DNA of 64,000 nt, taken from NCBI RefSeq assembly GCF_026151205.1, contig NC_087075.1:10028303-10092302 (forward strand), given 5' to 3'. The translations under genes were made by a program, and so were the position numbers. This document shows positions 36,601 to 48,600 of this stretch, in pieces. How positions within the stretch are numbered: the stretch's first letter is position 1; every line of letters begins with the position of its first letter. The DNA is from Bolinopsis microptera (taxonomy: Eukaryota; Ctenophora; Tentaculata; Lobata; Bolinopsidae). The notes beneath the pieces were generated by a model. It was given only the letters and a program-made list of their open reading frames with translations. It made no database searches and had not been told where the DNA came from.

Positions 36601-39600
36601 GGTATGCTGCACTGACTACTAAGAAATACGATAAGCTTCCTCCTTGACAGGCTTACTAGTTAATTAATGAAATATTGTCTGGAACTTTGATTTCTTGTTC
36701 CTCGACCACCCATAAATCTATAAGTATCTGCTCCGGAGTTGATCCCCGTGCTGGTGAATATTAAAGACGTAGTGATCCTGTTATTTCCCTGTAAAGAGCA
36801 GTTTATCAAGCAATTGGTATCAATCTTTATCTTAAATCTTGGATTCAGAGATATATGCTATGTGTAGCTCGTTCAGATAGTATAGGAATTCTAATTCCTA
36901 GATCACCCTCTAAACCTACAAGGAAATATTTCCTGTAGATAATGCTGGATACTTTTAGTATGATATTATTGTGTGATTTAATTGTAATTTCGAGGTTTTA
37001 GGAGCCTAATTCATATTCTGTGGTATAATAGTAGGTCATTATTACATTGTATCTATAGTGTCGTCAGTTTAAAATGACTGCAAATATAATATTGGGCTGT
37101 TCCAATTAATATAAAGTAAAAATACAATCAGTGAGATAGCTGGATATTTAAAGGGACCAGTTTAAATTGCTGGCACTTTTATAAATTGGTCTGCTTTTAA
37201 TTCCCGTCGTTTTAATTGTGTCGGTGATGTAACAAAAGGAACCATCTTGCCATGTAATGGATCTATATTATACAGCGTATCATTTCGATGATTTGATTAT
37301 ACAAACAACGTTGCAATGTCTGGTTGTTAGATAGGGTCCGTTTATATAAAAGGTCGTACAGAGAATATAAATCTGTTATGGCTGAGTTGCATTTTGTTGT
37401 AGTTTAAACGAGTAATACGATATTACTATTCTCTACTACCCAAAGTCCCGTGTAATTAATGAGCGTGATCTGCGTTTTTAATATCTTAGTTTGATACAAT
37501 AGTATTGCTATCACTAGAAGTCGCAGCTTTATAAGTTACTAAAAAGTAGAAATTTGTTTATTTAAACTTTGAATTAAATAGCAATATACAATTATACATG
37601 GATATTCAGGTGGTTCTCTTACTGTTAGTCCTTAGTTTATATGCATAGGCTGTGTTGATTGGTTCCCAAATGTAGAGCTTCACTGAGTTCTCACTTCTCA
37701 CCATGACCATCAGACGAAACTCAAGTGGTTATTATGAAACTGGGAAACCTTGTGATGGTTGGTAAATGGTAGGTAAATTTTAGGTAAATGGTTGGTAAAT
37801 GGATGGTAAATTGTAGGTAAATGGTTGGTAAATGGTTTGTGAATTGATGGTAAATGGTTGGTAAATTGTAGGTTAATGGTTGGAAAATGTAGGTAAATTG
37901 TTGGTAAATGGTTGGTAAATGGTTGGTAAATGGTTGGTAGATGGTTGGTAAATGGTTGGTAAATGTTAAGGAGACTCTAAATATCGCACAATCACCCTCA
38001 TGACGTTATCCGAGTAGTTTTAACCGTTATCTTGGTAAGATAACAGTTAACAGATATCAACAACGGCCGATGGTTCATGGAACATTTTAGCGTTAGCTTG
38101 TGAATTCGCTATTTGTTCTCTCTCAATCGTGAATGGCATTTAACCGTTAAACCGTTTACAACTGTCCATTAGCGGCTTTTCATGACCATTCAATGCACAG
38201 GTTATTATTATTATTTCGTCACAAGAATTATTGTTAAGTTTTCCTCACGTTATCTATTTTAGTCTTTTAGTGGCTTTGTTTGTACGCATTTAATTGCCAC
38301 TAACGGCTTTTAATGGCATTCCCAGCAGCGGTTTTATTATTTTCACATCTCTAAACGACAAAATCGAATTTATAAAAGTATAAAAGCTTCAACAGATAAA
38401 CATGTTACTCTATTTCAAATCTACGTGGAATGTGGATGTTGCCGATACTTTCAAATCAACCTGATTGCTGGTAGTATTGGGGGATACTGTTTAATTCAAT
38501 GAGTCCCACTATATTTCACAGAAATATATCAATTATGGTTTATTGTACAGTAATATGCGGTTAAATTGGGACTCTAGAATCATGAACTGTCATTTAAACA
38601 GGAACAGTAACTGTAGGTGCACTATTATAGTGCACCGATTTAGAATTGGCGCGGTGGAGATCTCGGTTAATTATATTAAAATTTAAAGGGCTTGATGGTA
38701 ATTCCACTGAACAGTGAACATGCTATAATCTTTTAATGAACTTGGAGCATACCTTAATAAGTTCGTATTTTTGACCGTTAAATCGATTAAAAGTGGTCCG
38801 GTAAGATTTGATTAAAAATTTATTAGATTTTAATCGAAATTCCCTCTCAACTCGCGCAGACCTCCCAGTCATAGTGTCCTACTTAAGTACTTAGTGTCCT
38901 ACTTAAGTACTTAGTGTCCTACTATGCAGGACCCTCTCACTAAAATTTAAGATTTTGCCGTGGGAGTATTTGCTCGCACTGCGCACAGTTCAACTAACCA
39001 ACTAGATGTTATGGATATTTACTGTCTGATGACGTGGTAACAGTTCTACAAGTGTCACATGTTTAACTGTAACGTCAAGTGGGATATAAATGGAATATTT
39101 CTCAGAAACTGTAAAACCATTCCGCTAATTATTAAAGTTCCCGAGAAATGTTACTATTACTCCTTGTCCTACCCAGTATATCCTGTTTAGTACTTTTGTC
39201 AGAAAACGGCACTTGTTTGCTGAATTATCAATTAATGAGATGCTATTAGTTGCCTGTTATTCTGTTATTAGGGCAAAAATCGACATTTGTTTTGTAATTT
39301 GCGTCGCGTCGGTCATCCGAGAAATTCGAAACTAGCACAAATAGTTGATTTGAATGTTTTACGTAAATCAATAACATAACACCTGACAACGTCTCCAGTA
39401 TCGATTATTCGCCCTATATCGACCTTTTTACGAATTGTTGTTACATTGTATTTGTTCCACAGAGCAATTCGAAACTGTTCAGAAATTGTTCATAAAACAT
39501 AAAACTTGATAATGTCTCCATTAATATTATAATCAAATATTTGCCGATCGTTCTGCAAACTCTGCCGTCATACTCGAATGATCCTTTAACAGTTCGGACG

Positions 39601-42600
39601 ATGATTCGTAATATTGAAATTATTGGACAGTAACATTTTATCGTAAAAATGCCATTTTTCGTGACCAAAATTGTGATATCTAAGTATTTACAGTGCAGTA
39701 TCATTTGTCGCAAAAAATCAGAATAATCAGAAATTATTTGGAACTCCCAAAGACTGTCTAAGTATTTAGTTAGTATTTTTCTGGATGACAGATGACTTAA
39801 ACACCTAAATTATACCAAGGTAAATGCTATCAATAGTTTAAACGATGGTTTATACCGTTAACGAAGCATTTAATGATACACATTTCCCCCCGCAATGTTA
39901 AAATATATTCAATATGTGACATATGTTATCCAATTATGCAACTATGTTGCCCAAAAATCAGGTTTCTGAGATGAAGGAATGTCGAATCTACAAAATGAAA
40001 ATAACCCAAAAAACGCTTCAAAATAACACAGTCAGATGTATGTAGAATGTAGAATGTAGAATGTAGAATGTAGATGGCGATGGATTAATTAAAATTATCG
40101 CAAGTTACGATACGGAATTATATCGTTTCTCATCAGACACTTCTTAAATTCTACTGAAAGCAACAATTAAGGGTCTTCATCAAAATTCTCTAGAAATCGA
40201 CTTTATAGTTGTTTCTGATAGAGGGGAGTGATATCTATCAGCTGCTTTTAGTCCCATGGAAAAATATTGTTCCTAGCCGAAATTATCGCCGGTCTAAGGT
40301 CAGCGCAAATTCTGAAAATCGAGTCTAAAAATCTATCTTCTCCCACTTTTTTTGAGCAATCACCCTGAAACTTTCAGGATATGTTCTAGGGACCATTTAG
40401 AAGAGATCGCTCATACAAAATTTTGAGATAGGCCTTTCAAAATTTTTATTCAATTTTGAAAATCTTGGACCTCAAAAAATCGTAAAAAAACAAGGTCCAA
40501 GATTTTCAAAATACAATAAAAAATTTTTAAAGGCCTATCTCAAAATTTTGTATGAGCTATCTCTTCTAAATGGTCCCTAGAAAATATCCTGAAAGTTTCA
40601 GGGCGATTGCTCAAAAAATGTGGGAGAAGATAGATTTTTAGACTCGATTTTCAGAATTCGCGATTGAAAATCGCTCGCGCAATACAATTACACATAAGCG
40701 CTGACCTTAGACCGGCGATAATTTCGGCTAGGAACAATATTTTTGCATGGGACCAAAAGCAGCTGGTAGATATCACTCCTCTCTATCAGAAACAACTATA
40801 AAGTCAATTTCGAGAGAATTTTGATGAAGACCCCCCCCCCCGGCCCCCTTAATGATCAAAAATTAAAAGCGTCATTGTTTCCAGCTGTAAAATATGATTT
40901 CCCCCAAACTGAAACATGGAGTTTGACACAATATATAAAGAGTCATATGAAAATACTTAAATTCGAATGTGTAGATGTACTACTGCTAACCTTCGTTATC
41001 ATGGTTATACGACGAAGGATCGTTTTTTATTGCATCGCTTCGCGGCGGATATTAACTGGGTCGGAGTTTCCCAAACGTCACTCCTACATCGATATATAAC
41101 TTCCGAAATTAAAAATCAAAAATGGCGACTGCAGTGCAATGGTGAGACTTTATACCTTTATACCTTTATACCTTTATACCTTTATACCGAAATCCCCCCC
41201 CCCCCCACCTCGATAGAGTATTTGAATATAAAAAAACTTTTGTTCAGGTACAAGACGAAATGAAGCGGACCGTACACGATCAGATACGATCGTCTTGGGA
41301 GGCATACCCTGTGGACGAGAGAGTTCACTGGGCTACACAGTGGCCTGGACAGGTAACTATGTAATTAATTAGTGATTAATTGATTATATGATAATTGGTT
41401 ATCTGGAAGATATTTAATTGCTTTATTGTTACATGTTAATTCAATCGAGATTCAAGGTGTCACGCTGAGCAGAATATTTGAAACTAGTAAAATAATAAGA
41501 TTTCAGGTTCTGACCCGCTTCCTTTCCACAGGTTGTATTGGCAGTGTCCCAGATATTCTGGACTAACGAGGTCCACGAAGCTATCAGAGATAACAACCTA
41601 CCAGACTACCTTCAGTTCCTTCGTGACCAGCTGGAAGCTATCGTAGCTCTGGTCCGAGGTGATCTGTCTAAACAAGCGAGGATAACGCTCGGATCTCTGG
41701 TGACTATAGACGTGCACGCAAGAGATGTGGTGGAAGAGCTGGCAAATCTCCAGGTTTCCTCCTGAGAACAGTTTCGATTGGCTGTCCCAGATGAGGTACT
41801 ATTGGGAGGACGACGACTGCGTTATCAGGATCATTAACGCTCATATCGTGTACGGATACGAGTACCTTGGTAATTCCTTCCGACTTGTCATCACTCCCCT
41901 CACAGATAGATGTTACCGAACCTTGGTCAGTGCCTTCCATCTCCATCTAGGAGGAGGTCCTGAGGGACCTGCTGGAACCGGCAAAACGGAAACCGTCAAA
42001 GATTTAGCTAAAGCCATCGCCATCCAATGTGTAGTGTTCAACTGTTCCGATGGTTTGGATTACCTTGCGATGGGAAAGTTCTTCAAAGGTCTAGCGGCAG
42101 CGGGCGCTTGGTCCTGCTTCGACGAGTTCAACCGAATTGAGCTGGAGGTGCTGTCTGTCATCGCTCAGCAGATGTTGACTATCCAGAGAGCTATCATTGC
42201 GGAGGTAGACACGTTCATCTTTGAAGGTACTGAGTTGGACATTATCCGGTCTTGTTTCGCTAACATCACCATGAATCCCGGATACGCTGGTAGGTCTGAA
42301 CTGCCTGATAATTTGAAGGTGCTGTTCAGAACTGTGGCTATGATGGTACCAGACTACGCTCTCATCGGTGAAATTATGTTGTATTCCTTCGGTTTCGTTG
42401 ATGCCAGAAACCTTTCCGTGAAGATTGTCACAACATACAGACTCTGCTCGGAGCAGCTCTCTTCACAGTTCATTACGATTACGGAATGAGAGCTGTAAAA
42501 GCCGTATTGTCAGCTGCAGGTAATCTCAAACTAAAGTTTCCCGATGATGTTGAGGACATCCTCCTCCTGCGGTCCATCAATGATGTCAACAGACCGAAGT

Positions 42601-45600
42601 TCTTGTCTCATGACATCCCGCTATTTGAGGGTATCCTTTCAGATCTCTTCCCTGGAATTGAACAACCTACACCAGACTACGACGTGTTCATCAAAGCTGC
42701 TCAAACTATTTGTGCTGACAAAAACTTGCAACTTACCGATTCCTTTACGGAAAAGCTGATCCAGACCTACGAGATGATGATAGTCAGGCACGGATTCATG
42801 ATGGTCGGTGAACCGTTCGCCGGAAAGACTGTGGTTATAGACTGTCTTGCAGAGATGCTCACCCTTCTCAACTCTCAAGGGCAAATGGATGAACTGAGAG
42901 TCCACTACAAAGTCATCAACCCCAAGTCCATTACTATGGGGCAACTGTTCGGGCAGTTTGATCCTGTCTCTCACGAATGGACTGACGGAGTGGTTGCTAA
43001 CACTTTCAGAGAGCAAGCCTCCGCAGGGAATGATGATAGAAGATGGGTACTGTTTGACGGTCCTGTAGATACTCTATGGATTGAAAGCATGAACACAGTG
43101 CTGGACGACAACAAGAAACTATGTCTCATGAGCGGTGAAATCATCCAGCTCTCCAACTCTATGAACCTTATATTTGAGACCAACGATCTGTCTCAAGCTT
43201 CTCCTGCCACTGTTAGCAGATGTGGTATGATCTACATGGAGCCAGGTTCTCTAGGCTGGAGACCACTCTTCAACTCCTGGTTATCCACTCTTCCACAAAA
43301 AGCTCAAGACTCCGTTGGAAAATTACTGACCGGACTGTTTGACTGGGTTGTAGACAAGTCACTGAGATATGTTACTAAATTCTGCAGAGAAATCGTCGCC
43401 ACTCCACAAATAAACAGGGTTCAGTCTCTTATGAAAATAATTGGCATCTTTATGAACAAGACCTTTGCTGACGACGATAACCCAGACGACAAGGTGCTCA
43501 AGACTTGGACTCAGTGCTTCTTCATGTTCGGATGTGCCTGGTCTCTGGGAGCTACCGTTAACAGCGAAGGACGAGAAAAGTTTAACGAATTCCTCAAAGA
43601 ACTGCTCTCCTCGAAACCACCTCCAACTGTAGGTAAAATTGATCTGCCTTTCCCTGATTCCGCCTCAATCTACGACGCTATGTTCGACAAACCATCGTCT
43701 GGCAGAGGCAGGTGGTCCAACTGGACTGAGAGCTTGAAAGCTATCGCATTTGAAAAGGACGCGAAGCTGAGTGAAATTATTGTTCCAACCCTCGATACCG
43801 TCAGATACACCTACCTCATGGATCTGTACGTGAATAGTGGAACTCCCTGTCTGTTTGTGGGGCCTACTGGTACTGGCAAGTCTGTATACATCAAGGACAA
43901 GCTCATGAATAATCTGGATGAAAACTACGTGCCGTTTTTCATCAACTTTTCAGCTCAGACCACAGCAAACCAGTTGCAGTCCATGATCATGGGGAAGCTT
44001 GATAAACGTAGAAAGGGAGTCTTCGGACCGCCAATGGGAAAGAAAAGTGTGATATTTGTTGACGACGTGAACATGCCCGCTCTTGAACAATACGGTGCTC
44101 AGCCTCCAATCGAGCTTATCAGACAATACTTTGACCACGAGATGTGGTACGATTTAAAGGACACTACCAAGATGAAGTTGCAAGATCTCATCATAGTCGG
44201 AGCTATGGGTCCTCCCGGTGGTGGCAGAAACCCTGTCACTTCTCGTTTCATCCGTCACTTCCTGATAACGAGCATGTTAGAGTTTGATAACGATACTCTC
44301 ACTCGAATCTTCACAAACATCATCTCTCATTGCTTCAAGACAGAGTCCTTCCCACCAGAGTTCCACCTGGTTGGTAACCAGATAGTCCAAGCAACCCTCA
44401 CAGTTTACCAAGCTGCCATAGATAACCTCCTTCCCACTCCTGCTAAATCACATTACGTTTTCAACTTGCGAGATTTCAGTAGGGTAGTCTTGGGAGTGCT
44501 CCTGATAAAGCCGTCTTCTGTTGAGAACAAACGCACGATGATCAGATTGTGGACCCATGAAGTTTACCGAGTATTCAACGATAGGTTGATTGATGATGCT
44601 GATCGAGAGTGGCTGTTTAAACAGAGCAAGGAGATTGTCAACAATTGTTTCAAGGACAAATTTGATGATGTGTTTGAGAATCTGAAAGGAAACAGCAGCT
44701 CAAAGATTGTGTCCGATGACATGAGATCTCTGATGTTCGGAGATTATCTCGGGACCGTAGATGAGCCTGATTGCCAGAACAGATTGTACGAAGAAGTGCC
44801 TGATGTAGGAGAACTGACCCAGGTTGTGGAGACATGTCTGGATGAGTACAACAACACGCACAAGACTCCAATGAACCTGGTCATCTTCAGATACTTCCTG
44901 GAACATCTCTCCAGGATCTGCAGATGTCTCAAGGTGTTTGGTGGCAATGCACTCCTGGTGGGAGTTGGTGGCAGTGGCAGACAGTCTCTCACCAGACTTT
45001 CAGCCTACATGTGTAACTACAAAATAGTGCAGCCTGAGATATCCAAGTCTTATGGAATGACCGAATGGAAGGAAGATTTGAAGGCTCTGTTGATATCTGC
45101 TGGAGTGAAGGGTTCTCCAACTGTTTTCCTACTGACTGATGCACAAATCAAGATGGAGTCCTTCCTCCAAGATATTGATAACTTGTTGAACACTGGCGAA
45201 GTGCCAAATCTCTTCCCACCTGATGAGAAGCAGGAAATCATTGAAGGTGTTCGAGCTGTCGCACAACAAGAGGACAAATCCAAAGAATACTCGCCTATGG
45301 CACTATTCGCAATGTTCGTGAACAGATGCAGAGAAAACCTCCACATCATATTGGCTTTCAGTCCTATCGGAGATGCTTTCAGGATCCGCCTAAGACAGTA
45401 CCCCTCGTTCATCAATTGCTGTACCATCGATTGGTTCACTGCTTGGCCTCAAGATGCTCTGGAAAGAGTTGCCTTCAAGTTCTTGGAGGCGATTGAGATG
45501 GACGATTCTATCAGAGAGGGTGTTGTCACGACGTGTCAGACATTCCACGAAAGTGTTAGACTCCTATCTGAGAAGTTCTACAAGGAGCTAACTCGACATA

Positions 45601-48600
45601 ATTATGTGACCCCCACATCATATCTTGAACTGATCGGTTCATTCAAGAACCTGATCAAGAGGAAGCAGGATGAGATTATGAAGAACAAGACCAGGTACGA
45701 GGTTGGTTTGGAAAAGCTTAAATTTGCTGCCGAACAGGTGGGATCAATGCAGATCGAGTTGAAGGAACTGCAGCCCCAGCTGGTCATCACTGCCGCAGAA
45801 AACGAGAAGATGATGATACACATAGAAAAAGAGTCAGTGGATGTGGAGAAAATGAGTAAGCTAGTACGAGCTGACGAAGAGGTTGCAACTGCTAAAGCTA
45901 AGGAGGCGACAGATTTAAAAGAAGAGTGTGAGAGTGATCTGGCGGAGGCTATACCTGCGCTGGAGGCAGCTCTTTCTGCTCTGGACACCTTAAAACCAGC
46001 TGATATTACCATCGTGAAATCCATGAAAAGTCCTCCTGGTGGAGTGAAGCTTGTTATGGCGGCTGTTTGTGTGATGAAAGATTGTAAACCAGACAGAATA
46101 AATGATCCAGCAAATCCCGGCAGTAAGATCGTTGATTATTGGGGACCGTCCAAAAAACTGCTTGGAGACATGAGTTTCTTGAATGGCTTGAAGATTTATG
46201 ATAAGGATAATATCCCTGTACACATTATGAAGAAGATTAGGCAGGAATTTGTTCCAAACCCAGAGTTTGATCCCAACAAGGTAAAGAATGCTTCTTCCGC
46301 TGCTGAAGGATTGTGCAGATGGGTTTTAGCTCTTGAGATTTATGACAGGGTTGCTAAGGTGGTAGCTCCAAAGAAAGAGGCCCTGAGAGAAGCTGAAATT
46401 TTAGTGAACAAACTTATGGAGACTCTGGACGAAAAACGTGCTGAGTTGGCCGCTGTTGAAGCAAAACTGACTGCTTTGAAAGACAGTCTGAAAGATAAGA
46501 TTGAGATGAAAGAGAGATTAGAAATTCAAGTTGATCAGTGTGAGAAGAAGTTGGTTCGAGCTGAAAAGCTGATCGGTGGCCTGGGCGGTGAGAAAGACAG
46601 GTGGTCCCAATCTGCTGAAGATCTGCAGTTTATGTACGATAACCTCATCGGTGATGTTTTGATATCCTCGGGTGTTGTTGCTTACCTTGGTCCGTTCACC
46701 ACGTCTTATCGTGGTATTTGTGTCAATGAATGGGTAAAATCCTGTTCCGACTGCGGTATCACATGTTCCCAGGATTTCTCACTTAGCAAAACTTTAGGTG
46801 ATCCCATTAAGATTCGGGCTTGGAACATCGCTGGTCTTCCATCAGATGCATTCTCCATTGACAATGGTGTTATCGTGGATAATGCTAGACGTTGGCCGCT
46901 GATGATAGATCCCCAAGGTCAAGCCAACAAATGGATCAAAAATTCTGAAAAGGAAAACAAGCTATCTGTCGTAAAATTCACAGACTCCGACTTCATGAGG
47001 ACTCTAGAGAACTCAATCCAATTTGGCAACCCCGTGCTGATTGAAAATGTTGGAGAAGAGCTTGATCCTTCTCTTGAACCCCTGCTACTTAAACAAACTT
47101 TCAAACAGGGCGGTATTGTTTGCATCAAGCTGGGAGAGGAGACAATTGAGTACTCCGCTGACTTCAAGTTGTACATAACCACCAAGCTAAGGAACCCTCA
47201 TTACCTACCAGAGATTTCTGTCAAAGTTTCTCTTTTGAACTTCATGATCACACCAGAGGGTCTCGAAGATCAGCTGCTTGGTATCGTGGTTGCGAAAGAA
47301 AGACCAGAGCTTGAGGAGGAGAGGAATGCTCTCATCATTCAATCTGCCGCCAACAAGAAGAGTCTCAAAGAGATTGAGGACCAGATTTTGGAAACTCTGT
47401 CCTCATCGGAGGGAAACATTCTTGAGGACGAATCCGCTATTCATGTCCTGAACAACGCTAAAGTTCTGTCAAATGAGATTGAAAAGAAGCAAGTTGTTGC
47501 GGAGAAAACAGAAAAGATGATCGCTCAATCCCGAGAGGGTTACAGATCTATTGCCAAGCATTCTTCTGTCCTCTACTTCTCCATTGCAGATCTGCCAAAC
47601 ATTGATCCTATGTACCAGTACTCTTTGGCTTGGTTCATCAATCTGTACATGATGTCTATTGAGCAGTCCAACAAATCAAAGATCCTGGAAAAGAGGTTGA
47701 GGTATCTTACTGATCACTTCACGTACAGTTTGTACAAGAACGTTTGTAGGTCCCTGTTCGAGAAAGACAAGCTGCTCTTCTCCTTCCTACTTTGTACTAA
47801 TCTTTTAAAGGACCGTGGAGAGGTGAACCAGGAGCAGTTTATATTCTTCCTGACCGGAGGAATTGGTTTAGAGAACAGTGTTCGGAATCCAGCACCAGAA
47901 TGGCTGTCAGATAAGAGTTGGGATGAAGTCTGCAGGATGTCTGATTTGCATGGATTTGGAGGATTTAGGAAGAGTTTCATGGCGAACATCCTGGATTGGA
48001 AGCGGTATTATGATGCAAAAGAACCGCAAAAGGTGAAACTACCCGAGCCATGGCATTCAAAGCTTAGTGACTTCCAAAAGATGACGGTGCTACGATGCAT
48101 CAGAGCTGACAAGGTGGTTCAGGCCGTGACAAACTTTGTGGAAGAGAAACTTGGACGTCACTTCATCGAGCCTCCACCCTTTAATATTGCAACATGTTTC
48201 CAGGACTCTAACCCCATTATGCCCCTTATTTTTGTGCTCTCTCCTGGTGCTGATCCCATGGCTGGACTACTGAAATATGCTGAGGACAAAGGATACGGTG
48301 GTTCAAAATTCAATGCTATCTCTCTTGGTCAGGGTCAAGGTCCGATCGCTAAAAAGATGATAGAAGTTGCCCAAGAGGAAGGTAGCTGGGTTGCTCTACA
48401 AAATGTGCATCTTGCTGTTTCATGGATGCCACAGCTTGAAAAGATATGTGAAGATTTCACCCCAGATACTGTGAACAGCAACTTCAGACTTTGGCTGACC
48501 AGCTACCCCTCTCCTAAATTCCCAGTAACAGTTCTACAAAACAGTGTTAAGATGACAAACGAACCCCCAACTGGTCTCAGAGCAAACCTTAACCAATCCT

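Larger units (their letters stand above)
32967..41247 (+). other. Dynein intron 13 (8.3 kb)
   Basis: No exon is seen between the donor CTACAG|gttagc and the acceptor gttcag|GTACAAGAC. It holds an AT palindrome cluster, a Harbinger-like MITE, a perfect hairpin, an 11-bp minisatellite, a 678-bp foldback element, several poly(C)/(G) tracts and short repeats at 38880-38930 (CCTACTTAAGTACTTAGTGT), 40045-40072 (GTAGAATGTA) and 41155-41187 (TTTATACC). Otherwise AT-rich sequence without features. Confidence 0.6.

Noticed and set aside
36376-36612. 78-aa ORF with a poly-Gly run
   Set aside because: It is produced by the poly(C) tract and has no coding character.
45602-46024. 140-aa Ser-rich minus-strand ORF
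   Set aside because: Antisense shadow of the dynein stalk coding sequence.
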